Below, one piece after another: positions 51,650-60,581 of a stretch of DNA of 64,000 nucleotides; position 1 is the first letter of the stretch; each line of letters opens with the position of its first letter. The DNA is from Planctomycetota bacterium (lineage in GTDB: Bacteria; Planctomycetota; Phycisphaerae; Phycisphaerales; UBA1924). The stretch spans positions 1 through 64,000 of the forward strand of contig JACTNA010000009.1 of the NCBI GenBank assembly GCA_014584315.1. Reading direction: 5' to 3'. Below the pieces are notes generated by a model, which saw only the letters and a program-made list of their open reading frames with translations, was not told the origin of the DNA and did no database searches. Position numbers and translations under genes: made by a program.

Positions 51650-52249
51650 ATGAAGCGCGCTCTCGCAGTTCTCGCTCTGGCCGGCATCGCCGGCGCGGCC
51701 TCGGCTCAGTCCACGATCCACTGGTACTGGGTTGTCGGCGACACCGGCAACAACGACGGCGTCATCAGCCCCGGTGAGAACGCCACCCTCAACCTCTACG
51801 CCCAGTTCAGCGCCCCCGGCCTGCACTACGGCGGCTCGATCTTCGACATCAAGGGCACGGGCAACCTGGACACCGGCACCTACGTCACCCACGGCGCCAA
51901 CCCGAAGCTCAAGCAGCTCTCCAACGGCGACGGCGTCCTCCAGGCGAACAACGACATCCTCACCGCCGACACCTTCCAGCTCCCCGAGTTCTTCAACGCC
52001 GGCATCGACAAGAGCAACCCGATCTGGGTGTACGGCATGGAGTGGATGCCCAGCGACTACACCGCCCGCACCGTCTCCGGCGGCAGCACCAACCACCTGA
52101 ACCACTCGATCTACACCGACACCTTCGGCACCTCCAAGGAGTTCACCCCCACGATCGACGGCTTCAAGTTCGACGTGGTCCCCGCCCCGGCGTCGCTGGC
52201 CCTCGTCGGCCTCGGCGGCCTGGTCGCGGCCCGGCGCCGTCGCGCCTGA
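51650..52249 (+). CDS. PEP-CTERM protein
   Basis: A 199-residue secreted protein with a signal peptide (MKRALAVLALAGIAGAASAQ) and the sorting signal VPAPASLALVGLGGLVAARRRRA. The mature part starts STIHWYWVVGDTGNNDGVIS, where DTGNNDGVISPGENATLNLY looks like a calcium-binding, beta-sandwich type repeat of dockerin-like character. ATG 51650 has GAGGAG ten bases upstream. A strong terminator follows at 52292-52326. It is isolated from other PEP-CTERM genes in the window. Confidence 0.82.
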   Translation: MKRALAVLALAGIAGAASAQSTIHWYWVVGDTGNNDGVISPGENATLNLYAQFSAPGLHYGGSIFDIKGTGNLDTGTYVTHGANPKLKQLSNGDGVLQANNDILTADTFQLPEFFNAGIDKSNPIWVYGMEWMPSDYTARTVSGGSTNHLNHSIYTDTFGTSKEFTPTIDGFKFDVVPAPASLALVGLGGLVAARRRRA

Positions 52250-52291
52250 TCGATCCTCTCGCCCGGACGAGGTCCGGGTTCCGATCGAATG

Positions 52292-52326
52292 CCCCCGTCC
52301 GCCCTCCGGCGGGCGGGGGTTTTTTT
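52292..52326 (+). terminator. Rho-independent terminator
   Basis: CCCCCGTCCGCC (52292-52303) pairs with GGCGGGCGGGGG (52308-52319) around CTCC, followed by seven T residues (52320-52326). This is the clearest intrinsic terminator in the window. Confidence 0.92.
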
Positions 52327-52352
52327 GCGGCGCGATCGCCCGGAGATAGAGT
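52325..52352 (+). promoter_or_regulatory. Promoter for a leaderless GroES-like transcript
   Basis: TTGCGG (52325-52330), a 16-bp spacer and TAGAGT (52347-52352), whose end is six bases before ATG 52359; the sequence between is GGGACG. Transcription would begin at about the ATG. It directly abuts the preceding terminator. Confidence 0.45.
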
Positions 52353-52358
52353 GGGACG

Positions 52359-52715
52359 ATGACCAACCGCGACAAGCCACGCAGGCCCGCCCCGCCCGTC
52401 CGGCTCGAAACCGTCGAGCCGATCGGCAAACGCGTCCTCGTGCGCAAGGACGAGGACCGGAAGCAGACCAAGAGCGGCCTGCACCTGCCCGACAAGATCG
52501 AGATCCCGACCCTCACCGGTCGGGTCGTGGCCGTCTCGTCGCAGGTGGATCGCGACCCGGACTACCCGGTCCGGCGCTACGACCGCGTGCTGTTCAACCC
52601 CAAGAGCGCGGTCCCCGTGGACTTCGAGGGCGACAACCGCCTGTTCGTCATCCCGGTCGAGGACGTCGTCGCGGTGTTTCGGGCCTCGGACGCCGACGGC
52701 GGCGTGAGGGAGTGA
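52359..52715 (+). CDS. GroES-like (cpn10) protein
   Basis: A 118-residue protein with the cpn10 fold: RLETVEPIGKRVLVRKDEDR (the first strands), then QTKSGLHLPDKIEIPTLTGR for the mobile-loop region, and GRVVAVSSQ, YDRVLFNPKSAVPVDFEGDN, VIPVEDVVAVF. The mobile loop is shorter than in GroES proper and no groEL is nearby, so it may be a GroES paralogue and not the main co-chaperonin. ATG 52359 has no ribosome site and follows a -10 hexamer by six bases. aroA follows after 26 bp. Confidence 0.75.
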   Translation: MTNRDKPRRPAPPVRLETVEPIGKRVLVRKDEDRKQTKSGLHLPDKIEIPTLTGRVVAVSSQVDRDPDYPVRRYDRVLFNPKSAVPVDFEGDNRLFVIPVEDVVAVFRASDADGGVRE

Positions 52716-52741
52716 GGGCGGCGCCCGTGGATGGAGCGACC

Positions 52742-54154
52742 ATGCCGGAGTCTCCGACCTTGCCCGATCCCCTCCCGGTCGAGCAGTTGCATGTCGCGCG
52801 CGGTCGCCCGCCGTTCGACGTGACGGTGCGCCCGCCGGGGAGCAAGAGCCTGACCAACCGGGCCGTCCTCCTGGCCGCGCTCGCTCGGGGAGAGTCGGTC
52901 ATCCGAAACGCGCTGATCGACGCGGACGACTCGAGGCGGATGGTCGAGGCGGCGGTCGCGCTCGGCGCGTCCGTCGCACACGAGGGCGAGACGCTGCGCA
53001 TCACGGGGGTCGCCGGGCGGTGGCGCGTGCCGGCGGACGGCGTGCGGCTTGACCTCGGCAACGCCGGAACGGCGACCAGGTTCCTGGCGGCGTCGGTCAT
53101 GCACGCGGACGGGCCGGTCACGATCGACGGCAACGAGCGGATGCGCCAACGCCCGATCGGGGAACTGATCGACGTGCTGCGGGTGTTCGGCGTTCGGGCG
53201 GAGTACCTGGGCACGCCGGGGTGTCCGCCGGTGCGGCTCGCGCCTCCGGCGGGCGGGCCGCGGGCGCCATCGCGCCTCGACATCCCGCCGACACGCTCGA
53301 GCCAGTTCGTGTCGGCGATCCTGCTCGCCGCGCCCTGGATTCGGGGGGGGGTGACGGTGCGCCTGCTCGGGGAGGTGACGAGCGCGTCGTACGTGGAGAT
53401 GACGCTCAACCTGCTCGCCGCGCTCGGCGCGTCCGTGCTCACGAGCGAGGACATGCGCGTGGCGCGCGTCGGACCGCCCGAGTCCCCGGACGGCGAGGCG
53501 CTCACGGGCCTGGACGCGTTCGAGTACCAGGTCGAGCCGGACGCGTCGGGCGCGACGTACTTCTGGGGCGCGGCGGCGTTGTTCGAGGGGGCGTCCTGCC
53601 GCGTCGTCGGGCTGGGGCCGGACTCGCTCCAGGCGGACGCGCGGTTCCCGGATCTGCTGGCGCGCATGGGGTGCCGCGTGACGGACGGAACGCTCGGCGA
53701 CCTGCCGGCGACGACGGTCACGGGACCGAGCGGGCTGCGCCCCGTGATGGCGGACCTCTCGCTGATGCCCGACGCCGCGATGACGCTGGCCGTCGTCGCC
53801 GGTTTCGCGGGCGGCGCGTCGGTGCTGCGCGGCCTGGGGACCCTGCGCGACAAGGAGTGCGACAGGATCGCCGCCCTCCAGCGGGAACTGGCGAAGATCG
53901 GCGTGCGCGTGCAACCGGGCACGGGCGGCGACGACGGCACGCTCACCATCACGCCGCCCGCGGGAGGCGTCGATTGCTCGGCGGACGCCGGGCCTGTCGA
54001 GTTCGAGACCTACGACGACCACAGGATGGCGATGTCGCTGGCGCTGGTCGGGCTTCGGCGTCCGGGCGTTCGGGTCCGCAACCCAGCCTGCGTAGCGAAG
54101 ACCTACCCCGGTTTCTGGCGGGACCTGGAGCGGCTTCGCGCGCGCGGTGGATAG
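52742..54154 (+). CDS. aroA: 3-phosphoshikimate 1-carboxyvinyltransferase (EPSP synthase)
   Basis: A 470-residue enzyme of the shikimate pathway, joining shikimate 3-phosphate and PEP. Signature sequences: PGSKSLTNR (residues 32-40), LDLGNAGTATRFLAA, GNERMRQRPIGELIDVL, SSQFVSAILLAAPWI, DLSLMPDAAMTLAVVA, LRDKECDRIAALQREL and YDDHRMAMSLALVGL. The length is slightly above the usual 425-450 because of insertions after 150. It is co-oriented with the GroES-like gene 26 bp upstream and a TPR-sulfotransferase downstream, so possibly an operon. Confidence 0.95.
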   Translation: MPESPTLPDPLPVEQLHVARGRPPFDVTVRPPGSKSLTNRAVLLAALARGESVIRNALIDADDSRRMVEAAVALGASVAHEGETLRITGVAGRWRVPADGVRLDLGNAGTATRFLAASVMHADGPVTIDGNERMRQRPIGELIDVLRVFGVRAEYLGTPGCPPVRLAPPAGGPRAPSRLDIPPTRSSQFVSAILLAAPWIRGGVTVRLLGEVTSASYVEMTLNLLAALGASVLTSEDMRVARVGPPESPDGEALTGLDAFEYQVEPDASGATYFWGAAALFEGASCRVVGLGPDSLQADARFPDLLARMGCRVTDGTLGDLPATTVTGPSGLRPVMADLSLMPDAAMTLAVVAGFAGGASVLRGLGTLRDKECDRIAALQRELAKIGVRVQPGTGGDDGTLTITPPAGGVDCSADAGPVEFETYDDHRMAMSLALVGLRRPGVRVRNPACVAKTYPGFWRDLERLRARGG

Positions 54155-54192
54155 GCTTGGGCCTTGATTCCGAACCCACGCCGGAGCGCACG

Positions 54193-55662
54193 ATGCCGAC
54201 GCCAGCCGAACTGATCCAGCAGGCCCGCAGGCTTCAGGCGGGCGGACAGGTGCCGTCCGCGATTCAGATGTACCAGGCGGCGCTGAAGGCCCAGCCTCGG
54301 AACGCGGACGCGCACCAGTGGCTCGGGCTGGCCTACCTCCAGATCGGGCAGCACCGTGAGGCGGTCGACCACGCGACCCGCGCGGCCAAGCTCGAGCCCA
54401 TGTCGGCCGAGCGTTGGTTCGTGCTCGCCAACCTCTACCGCAACATCGGGCTGTGGAAGGAAGCGCGGGAGACGTTCGAGAAGGCCATGTGGCTCAACAA
54501 GGACCACACCGGCGCGGTCGCGGGCCTGGCGCAGATCATGGGCGCCATGGGCGAGCGGGAAGAGGCGCTGGCGCTCGTCGCGCCCGCGGCGGCCCGAGAG
54601 GACGCCCACCCGGAAGCCGTCGCCGTCCACGCCGAGTTGTGCATGACGCTCGGGCGGCCCGAGGAGGGGCTTGAGAACCTCCGTCGCCACGCCGAACGCA
54701 CCGGCACGCACCCCTTGGCACGCCAGCGGCTGCTCTTCCAGTTGGGGCACGTTTATCAGGCGGTCGAACGGTACGACGAGGCGTTCGAGGCGTTCTCGTC
54801 GGCCAACGCGCTGAACCAGTCCCGATGGGACCGTGCGGGGTTCCGCGCGTCGGTGGACCGCGCGATCGCCGACTGGTCGCCCGAGGCCCACGCGAACGTC
54901 GCCCCCTGCCCGATGGCGAGCGAACGTCCCGTGTTCATCGTCGGCATGCCGCGCTCCGGCACGACGCTCGTCGAGCAGATCATCGCCAGCCACCCGAGGT
55001 GCTACGGGGCCGGCGAACTCGGGATCACGCGGCACATCATGGCCCGCCTGCACAACACGCAGTCGGCCAGCGTGCTGCCGATCCCTCCGCCCTCGCGGAT
55101 CGGCCCGGACGATGTCGTGCAGGCCGCCGGCTTCTACCTGCGCGCCCTCAAGTCCATCGAGGCGACCGCGGACCGCGTGACGGACAAGTTGCCGCTGAAC
55201 TTCCTGTACCTGCCCCTCCTCGCGCGCATGTTCCCCTCCGGCCACTTCATCCACTGCCTGCGCGACCCCGTGGACACCTGCCTGTCCTGCTGGACGCACC
55301 ACTTCGCGGGACCGATGCAGTTCGCGTACAACTTCGACGATCTCGCGGCCTTCTACGCGGACTACCTCCGGCTGATGCGCCATTGGACCGAGACCCTCGG
55401 CGTGCCCGCGCTGGAGGTGCGCTACGAGCAACTCGTCGCCGACCAGGAGCCCCAGATCCGGCGGATCGTGGAGTCGATCGGCGTCGAGTGGAACGACGCG
55501 TGCCTCCGCTTCCACGAGAACCCCAGGCTGGCCATGACGGTCTCGATGGAGCAGGTCCGCCGCCCGATGTACGCCTCGGCGGTCGCGCGGCACGAGCGGT
55601 ACGGGGAGCGGCTCGAACCCCTGCGACAGGCCCTGCGCCGCGAGGGCGTCGACGCCGGATGA
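54193..55662 (+). CDS. TPR-sulfotransferase
   Basis: A 489-residue protein. The N-terminal 200 residues are tetratricopeptide repeats (AIQMYQAALKAQPRNADAHQ, then WLGLAYLQIGQHREAVDHAT, then YRNIGLWKEARETFEKAMWL). The C-terminal domain is a sulfotransferase with the PAPS P-loop VFIVGMPRSGTTLVEQII (about 249-266) and the 3'-phosphate-binding region HCLRDPVDTCLSC. It transfers sulfate from PAPS to an unknown protein or glycan; such TPR-sulfotransferases are abundant in planctomycetes. ATG 54193 is 38 bp after aroA. Confidence 0.88.
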   Translation: MPTPAELIQQARRLQAGGQVPSAIQMYQAALKAQPRNADAHQWLGLAYLQIGQHREAVDHATRAAKLEPMSAERWFVLANLYRNIGLWKEARETFEKAMWLNKDHTGAVAGLAQIMGAMGEREEALALVAPAAAREDAHPEAVAVHAELCMTLGRPEEGLENLRRHAERTGTHPLARQRLLFQLGHVYQAVERYDEAFEAFSSANALNQSRWDRAGFRASVDRAIADWSPEAHANVAPCPMASERPVFIVGMPRSGTTLVEQIIASHPRCYGAGELGITRHIMARLHNTQSASVLPIPPPSRIGPDDVVQAAGFYLRALKSIEATADRVTDKLPLNFLYLPLLARMFPSGHFIHCLRDPVDTCLSCWTHHFAGPMQFAYNFDDLAAFYADYLRLMRHWTETLGVPALEVRYEQLVADQEPQIRRIVESIGVEWNDACLRFHENPRLAMTVSMEQVRRPMYASAVARHERYGERLEPLRQALRREGVDAG

Positions 55663-55738
55663 AGGGTCGCCACGCGTCCGCCCGAGCGATGATACAGTAT
55701 TCGGCGGACGGACGGGACCGGCTTCCGGGGGTCGGAAC

Positions 55739-56947
55739 ATGGCCAGACGGGACGTATCGGTCGGTGAGCGCGCGCTGATCGTCGCGGCGGCGTACGGGAT
55801 CGTCGGCTCCGCCTGGATCTTCTTCTCCGACGAGATCGCCGCGTCGCTCGCACGGGACGAAGCGCAACTCACCTTCTTCCAGACCAGCAAGGGCTGGTTC
55901 TTCGTCGCCGCCTCGAGCGTGCTGCTGTTCTTCCTCGTCCGCCACCTGATGTCCAGGGCTGTCGCGTCCGAGACCGCGCACCACCGCGCGGAGTCCAGCC
56001 TGCTGATGGTCTTCAACCACCCGGCCGTCCGTGTGTTCGTGAAGGATCAGGACGGGAAGTACCTGCTCGCCAGCGACGCGTTCGCACGCCTGCTCGGACT
56101 CTCGCCCGATGAGATCGTCAACCATGACGACGAGTCCCTCTTCGGGCGGGAGGCCGCGGCCGCGCTGCGCGATGCCGATCGCCGCGCCATGCGATCGCAG
56201 GGCATCACCGAGTCCCAGGACGCGTATCCCGTCGCCGCCGTCCAGCGCACGGTCGCCGTGCTCCGGGCGCGCGTCACCGACGAATCGGGGCGATGCGTCG
56301 GCGTCGTCGGCATCGCCGGCGAGGACGTGACCTCCCCGGACCTGGGCACCTCGGTCCGTCAGAGCCTGGAGCACCTCGTGCGCAGACGCTCGGCCGCGCT
56401 CGCGAACGCCGTCCGCGACCTGCACGGGCGGATCGCCGCGCTCCACTCCGAGGCCGCCGAACTCCGGCGGCGCGGCGACCGCCTCGCCGTCGAGCGCGAG
56501 ACGCTCGAAGCCGAGAAGCACGAACTCACCGCGGACCTGCTCGCGGCCGAGCAGCGGCTCAACACCGTGGTCACGCACGTCCAGGCCATCGTCGCCGCGA
56601 TCGATCAGGAGGGCGTCGTCGTGCTCGCCGAGGGCAGGCTGCTGCCGGCCGTCGGCCTCAAGCCGGGCGGGCTGGTGGGAAGGAGCATCTTCGAACTGTT
56701 CCCGGGCAGGCCCGAGATCGTCGCCGCGTGTCGGCGTGCGCTCGACGGCCGCGCCGTCTCCGCGCGGTTGCCCGTCGCCGACCTCAACCTCGACGCACGG
56801 ATCGTGCCCGTGCGCGACGCCGAGGGACGCGTGGTGGGCGCGGTCGCCGTCGCCACCGAGGCCGAGCGTCCGCCGAACCTCGCCGACGCCCTGCGCGACG
56901 ACGACTTCGCCGGCCGCCAACCCGACGGCCCGGCGAGCGCCACCTGA
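55739..56947 (+). CDS. Membrane PAS-domain protein lacking an output domain
   Basis: A 402-residue sensor-like protein. There are two helices near the N-terminus (ALIVAAAYGIVGSAWIFFSD and WFFVAASSVLLFFLVRHLMS), a first PAS domain at about 80-190 (FNHPAVRVFVKDQDGKYLLA, then FARLLGLSPDEIVNHDDESL, FG), a coiled coil at about 205-275 (LHGRIAALHSEAAELRRRGD), and a second PAS-like domain at about 275-380 (HVQAIVAAIDQEGVVVLAEG). No histidine kinase, GGDEF or other output follows; the protein ends in a Pro/Ala tail. It may modulate a separate partner. The gene is monocistronic. Confidence 0.75.
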   Translation: MARRDVSVGERALIVAAAYGIVGSAWIFFSDEIAASLARDEAQLTFFQTSKGWFFVAASSVLLFFLVRHLMSRAVASETAHHRAESSLLMVFNHPAVRVFVKDQDGKYLLASDAFARLLGLSPDEIVNHDDESLFGREAAAALRDADRRAMRSQGITESQDAYPVAAVQRTVAVLRARVTDESGRCVGVVGIAGEDVTSPDLGTSVRQSLEHLVRRRSAALANAVRDLHGRIAALHSEAAELRRRGDRLAVERETLEAEKHELTADLLAAEQRLNTVVTHVQAIVAAIDQEGVVVLAEGRLLPAVGLKPGGLVGRSIFELFPGRPEIVAACRRALDGRAVSARLPVADLNLDARIVPVRDAEGRVVGAVAVATEAERPPNLADALRDDDFAGRQPDGPASAT

Positions 56948-57032
56948 AGCACGCCGCCACCGCCGCCCAGGCTCCGCATATCCTTCCGCCCCCGGCCCGC
57001 GGGCTCCCCCGCCGTGCGCCGCCGTTGCTTCA

Positions 57033-57053
57033 TGTCCACCGTCCACTGCCCCA
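57033..57053 (-). repeat. Degenerate heptamer copies upstream of icd
   Basis: TGTCCAC, CGTCCAC, TGCCCCA: two or three 7-mers resembling the CTGTCCA units at 45992-46023, located 15 bp before the icd start. Probably a decayed array. Confidence 0.4.
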
Positions 57054-57067
57054 GCGAGGAGTCCACC

Positions 57068-58435
57068 ATGCCCACGCCCATCACGATGACCGCCGACGGC
57101 CTGCGCGTTCCCGACGAACCCGTGATCCCTTTCATCGAGGGCGATGGCACGGGGCCGGACATCTGGCGGGCGAGCGTGCGCGTCTTCGAAGCCGCGGTCG
57201 AGAAGGCGTACAAGGGCAAGCGCCGCATCCACTGGAAGGAAGTGCTCGCCGGCGAGAAGGCCTTCAACGCGACCGGCAACTGGCTGCCCGACGAGACCCT
57301 CGACGCCTTTCGCACCTACCTCGTCGGCATCAAGGGGCCGCTCACGACGCCCGTCGGCGGCGGCATCCGCTCGCTGAACGTCGCGCTGCGCCAGATCCTC
57401 GACCTCTACGTCTGTCTCCGCCCCGTGCGCTACTTCAAGGGCGTGCCCTCCCCCGTGAAGAAGCCCGAGGACGTGGACATGGTCATCTTCCGCGAGAACA
57501 CCGAGGACATCTACGCCGGCGTCGAGTGGGAGGCCGAGAGCGACGGAGCCAGGAAGGTCATCGCCTTCCTCCAGAACGAGATGGGCGTGAAGAAGATTCG
57601 TTTCCCCTCGACCAGCGGCGTCGGCATCAAGCCCGTCAGCCGCGAGGGGAGCGGGCGGCTCATCCGGGCCGCGATCACCTACGCCCTGCGCGAAGGACGC
57701 CGGAGCGTCACGCTCGTCCACAAGGGCAACATCATGAAGTTCACCGAGGGCGCGTTCCGCGACTGGGGCTACGCCCTCGCCGCCCGCGAGTTCCGCGGGC
57801 AGACCGTCAGCGAGCGCGAGTCGTGGATCCTCGCCAACAAGGAGGCCAACCCAGACCTCACTCCCGAGGCCAACGCCCGCATGATCGACCCCGGCTACGA
57901 GATGATGACGCCCGACCAGCGGAAGAGGGTCGTGGCCGAGGTCGAGGCCGCGCTGCGCCTCTGGCCCACCCACGGCGACGGCAAGTGGAAGAAGGCCCTC
58001 CTCATCCGCGACGCCATCGCGGACATCACCCTCCAGCAGGTGCTCACGCGGGCGAAGGACTTCGACGTCATCGCCACCATGAACCTCAACGGCGACTACC
58101 TCTCCGACGCCCTCGCCGCCCAGGTCGGCGGCATCGGCATCGCGCCGGGGGCGAACATCAACTACGACACGGGCCACGCCATCTTCGAGGCGACGCACGG
58201 CACGGCCCCCAAGTACGCCAACCTCGACCAGGTCAACCCCGGCTCCGTCATCCTCTCCGGCGAGATGATGCTCCGCTACATGGGCTGGACCGAGGCCGCG
58301 GACCTGATCATCAAGGGCATGGACGGCGCGATCGGCGCGAAGACGGTGACGTACGATTTCCACCGCCTGATGGAAGGGGCGACGAAACTCAAGTGCTCCG
58401 AGTTCGGCGAGGCGGTGGTGAAGCACATGGGGTGA
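57068..58435 (+). CDS. icd: NADP-dependent isocitrate dehydrogenase
   Basis: A 455-residue TCA-cycle enzyme converting isocitrate to 2-oxoglutarate and CO2. Signatures: [40 protein letters not shown] (the isocitrate-site serine region), [21 protein letters not shown], the catalytic NMKF-like segment ([16 protein letters not shown]), [20 protein letters not shown] with the metal Asp, and [13 protein letters not shown] of the NADP loop. ATG 57068 has GAGGAG nine bases upstream. The length is slightly above 416 because of extra loops. It is downstream of the PAS protein and upstream of a PIN fragment. Confidence 0.95.
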   Translation: MPTPITMTADGLRVPDEPVIPFIEGDGTGPDIWRASVRVFEAAVEKAYKGKRRIHWKEVLAGEKAFNATGNWLPDETLDAFRTYLVGIKGPLTTPVGGGIRSLNVALRQILDLYVCLRPVRYFKGVPSPVKKPEDVDMVIFRENTEDIYAGVEWEAESDGARKVIAFLQNEMGVKKIRFPSTSGVGIKPVSREGSGRLIRAAITYALREGRRSVTLVHKGNIMKFTEGAFRDWGYALAAREFRGQTVSERESWILANKEANPDLTPEANARMIDPGYEMMTPDQRKRVVAEVEAALRLWPTHGDGKWKKALLIRDAIADITLQQVLTRAKDFDVIATMNLNGDYLSDALAAQVGGIGIAPGANINYDTGHAIFEATHGTAPKYANLDQVNPGSVILSGEMMLRYMGWTEAADLIIKGMDGAIGAKTVTYDFHRLMEGATKLKCSEFGEAVVKHMG

Positions 58436-58438
58436 GGC

Positions 58439-58493
58439 GTGCCGCGCGTATACCTTGACACGAGCGTTGTCTCCGCCTTCGTCGCGGGGGGTT
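58439..58493 (+). pseudogene. Truncated start of a PIN-domain gene
   Basis: GTG 58439, three bases after the icd stop, opens VPRVYLDTSVVSAFVAGG, the exact pattern of a PIN-domain N-terminus with its first catalytic Asp. After these 17-18 codons the frame runs into the 3' end of the convergent vWA gene and reads nonsense (RSAPSGCTQTT). The rest of the PIN gene has been lost. It is a small scar of a former VapC-like toxin gene. Confidence 0.55.
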
Positions 58494-60581
58494 TCAGATC
58501 TGCACCTTCCGGTTGTACACAAACCACTCCAGCATCATCACGCCCAGCGCCGCCAGCAGCAGCCACGGCCACAGCCGGCGGTTGACGTTCGAGCGCGAGG
58601 GGTCGAGCGCGGCGACGTCGTCCCCCGCCAGCGAGAGCGTCGAGGCCGCCCCCACGTCCGACTCCTCCGGGTCGAGCAGGCTCGCGGCGAAGGGGCGCAG
58701 GGCGCGCCCGCCGGCCTCGAGATCCGCCGGCGTGCGCTCGCCGCTCCACGTCACCTCGTGCACACCCGCCTGCCGCACCGGGCCGTACACGATGCGACCG
58801 TCGGCCGCGGGCGTGAGCGAGACCTCGGTGCGGTCGGGCAGGCGGATCGCGACGCCGCCCGCGCCCTGCGGCAGCCGGTCGGTCAGCACGCTCCCGGGAC
58901 GCACCGACCGCGCGTCCAGCCCGAGGTGCGACGGGTCCTGCCCCAGATAGTTCAACGCCTGCGCGATGAAGACCGGGAACGACACGTAGAACGGCCAGTA
59001 CGAGTCCGCGGGGTTGAACGTCACGACGACCGCCCGCAGGTCCGCCGACGCGATATCGAGGATCGCCGGGCCCCGGTCGGACTCGGCGATGACCGTCACC
59101 GCGCTCTCCGGCCCGAACTCGACGTTCCGCGTGGTGGAGATGACGACGTTGTCGAGCACGAGGCCGCGCAGGGCGGGGTGGTCGCGCCGCCAGTCGATCA
59201 GGACGCCCGGCTCCCCCGGGCCGAGGTCGCCCGCGCCCAGCGGAGGGGGGGGCACCGCGCCGAGCACGAGGTACCGCCCCGGCGGCATGGTCGGCCGGTC
59301 GCCGGGGGGGGGCAGCCAGGCGTCCAGCACCACCGCGTCGTACGCGCCCGTCTCGCCGCGACGCGACGCCGCCAGGTACTCGTCCGGCGTGTACTCAACG
59401 AGCTTGGCGAGGGGGAGGCCCTGCAGCGCGGAGACGAGGAACAGACTCCCCTCGGTGACGAGCGCGACCGAGAGTTGACGGGCGGGCGGCACGACCAGCC
59501 ACGCACGATTGTCCACCTCCAGCACGTCCGCGCCGTCGCCGGGCAGCAGGCGCACGGCGAACAGCCCGCCCTCCGCCCGCTCCAGCCTGAACACGACGCT
59601 CGCCGTCCCGGGCCGCCAGAGGTCCGGCGGCGGGGGCGTGCCGTCTTCGAGCGTCGGCGCGTCCGTCGTCGCGGGGGGCAGCGTCACCGGACGGATGCGC
59701 TCCACCACGCCGTCGATCACCAGTTCGAGTTCCGCACGCCGCTCGACGCGGTCGGTGCTCTGCAGGCCGATGAAGACGGTGAGTTCCGTGGGGTTGTCGT
59801 AGGTCCGTTCCGCGCGGAACGCGATGACGGCGACGTTCGCGGCGTCGGGCGTGCCGAAGCGCGTGAAACGCACCTTGTCCTCCACCCCCGTGAGCACGCG
59901 CTGCGCGTCCGGGAGACGCCCGTCGGAGAACAGATGGATCGCGACGCCGCGCGTCTTCAGCCCCTCCACCGTCACCGCCCCCGTCTCCTCGACGAGCGTC
60001 TGGTCCGGCAGGTGGGCGCGCGCGAGACGCACCGCCTCGTCGAGGCTGGAGGGCGCAGCGGTCGGTTCGATGGCGTTGATCGCCGCACGCAGCGCGCCCT
60101 TGTCGCCCGTGAACTGCTGGCGGACCTCGGCCGTCTGGTCGAACGCGATCACCATCGCCTCGTCAGCGCGGTCCGACCCGATGAGGCTCTCGCCGCGGAG
60201 CGAATCCACGAGCCGGACGGCCTCGCGCTTGGCGGCGTCGAGCCGCGAGACGCCGCCCTCGCCGTCCAGGCTCGACATGCTCGCCGAGCGGTCGATGAGG
60301 ATGACGTGCTGCAGGCCGCGCGGCGTCTGGCCCTCCAGTTCCGGCTGCCCGACCGCCACGAGCGCGGCCGCGAGGACGAGCAGTTGCAGCAGCAGCAGGA
60401 TGTTGCGGCGCAGCCGCTGGAACGGCGCGTTGGCCTGGAGGTCCTGCACGGCCTTCTTCCAGAGGAGCGTCGTCGACACCTCCACCTCGCGCCGGCGGAG
60501 TTTGAGGAAGTACAGAATGATGAGCGACGGCACCGCGATGGCGGCCGCGACGGCGGCGACGAGAGGGGTGAGCCAGGTCAT
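58494..60581 (-). CDS. Membrane protein with von Willebrand factor A domain (BatA-like)
   Basis: A 695-residue protein with an N-terminal BatA-type membrane region (LVAAVAAAIAVPSLIILYFL, a stop-transfer KLRRREVEVSTTLLW and a second helix near 60-80). A von Willebrand factor A domain follows with the MIDAS motif LIDRSASMS (about 95-103). The C-terminal part is a large extracytoplasmic beta-rich domain, ending with one helix (LWPWLLLAALGVMMLEWFVY). In the MoxR/DUF58/BatA systems, such proteins are thought to act as metal-dependent chaperones for envelope proteins. Its start overlaps the DUF58 stop by 4 bp. Confidence 0.82.
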   Translation of the reverse strand: MTWLTPLVAAVAAAIAVPSLIILYFLKLRRREVEVSTTLLWKKAVQDLQANAPFQRLRRNILLLLQLLVLAAALVAVGQPELEGQTPRGLQHVILIDRSASMSSLDGEGGVSRLDAAKREAVRLVDSLRGESLIGSDRADEAMVIAFDQTAEVRQQFTGDKGALRAAINAIEPTAAPSSLDEAVRLARAHLPDQTLVEETGAVTVEGLKTRGVAIHLFSDGRLPDAQRVLTGVEDKVRFTRFGTPDAANVAVIAFRAERTYDNPTELTVFIGLQSTDRVERRAELELVIDGVVERIRPVTLPPATTDAPTLEDGTPPPPDLWRPGTASVVFRLERAEGGLFAVRLLPGDGADVLEVDNRAWLVVPPARQLSVALVTEGSLFLVSALQGLPLAKLVEYTPDEYLAASRRGETGAYDAVVLDAWLPPPGDRPTMPPGRYLVLGAVPPPPLGAGDLGPGEPGVLIDWRRDHPALRGLVLDNVVISTTRNVEFGPESAVTVIAESDRGPAILDIASADLRAVVVTFNPADSYWPFYVSFPVFIAQALNYLGQDPSHLGLDARSVRPGSVLTDRLPQGAGGVAIRLPDRTEVSLTPAADGRIVYGPVRQAGVHEVTWSGERTPADLEAGGRALRPFAASLLDPEESDVGAASTLSLAGDDVAALDPSRSNVNRRLWPWLLLAALGVMMLEWFVYNRKVQI

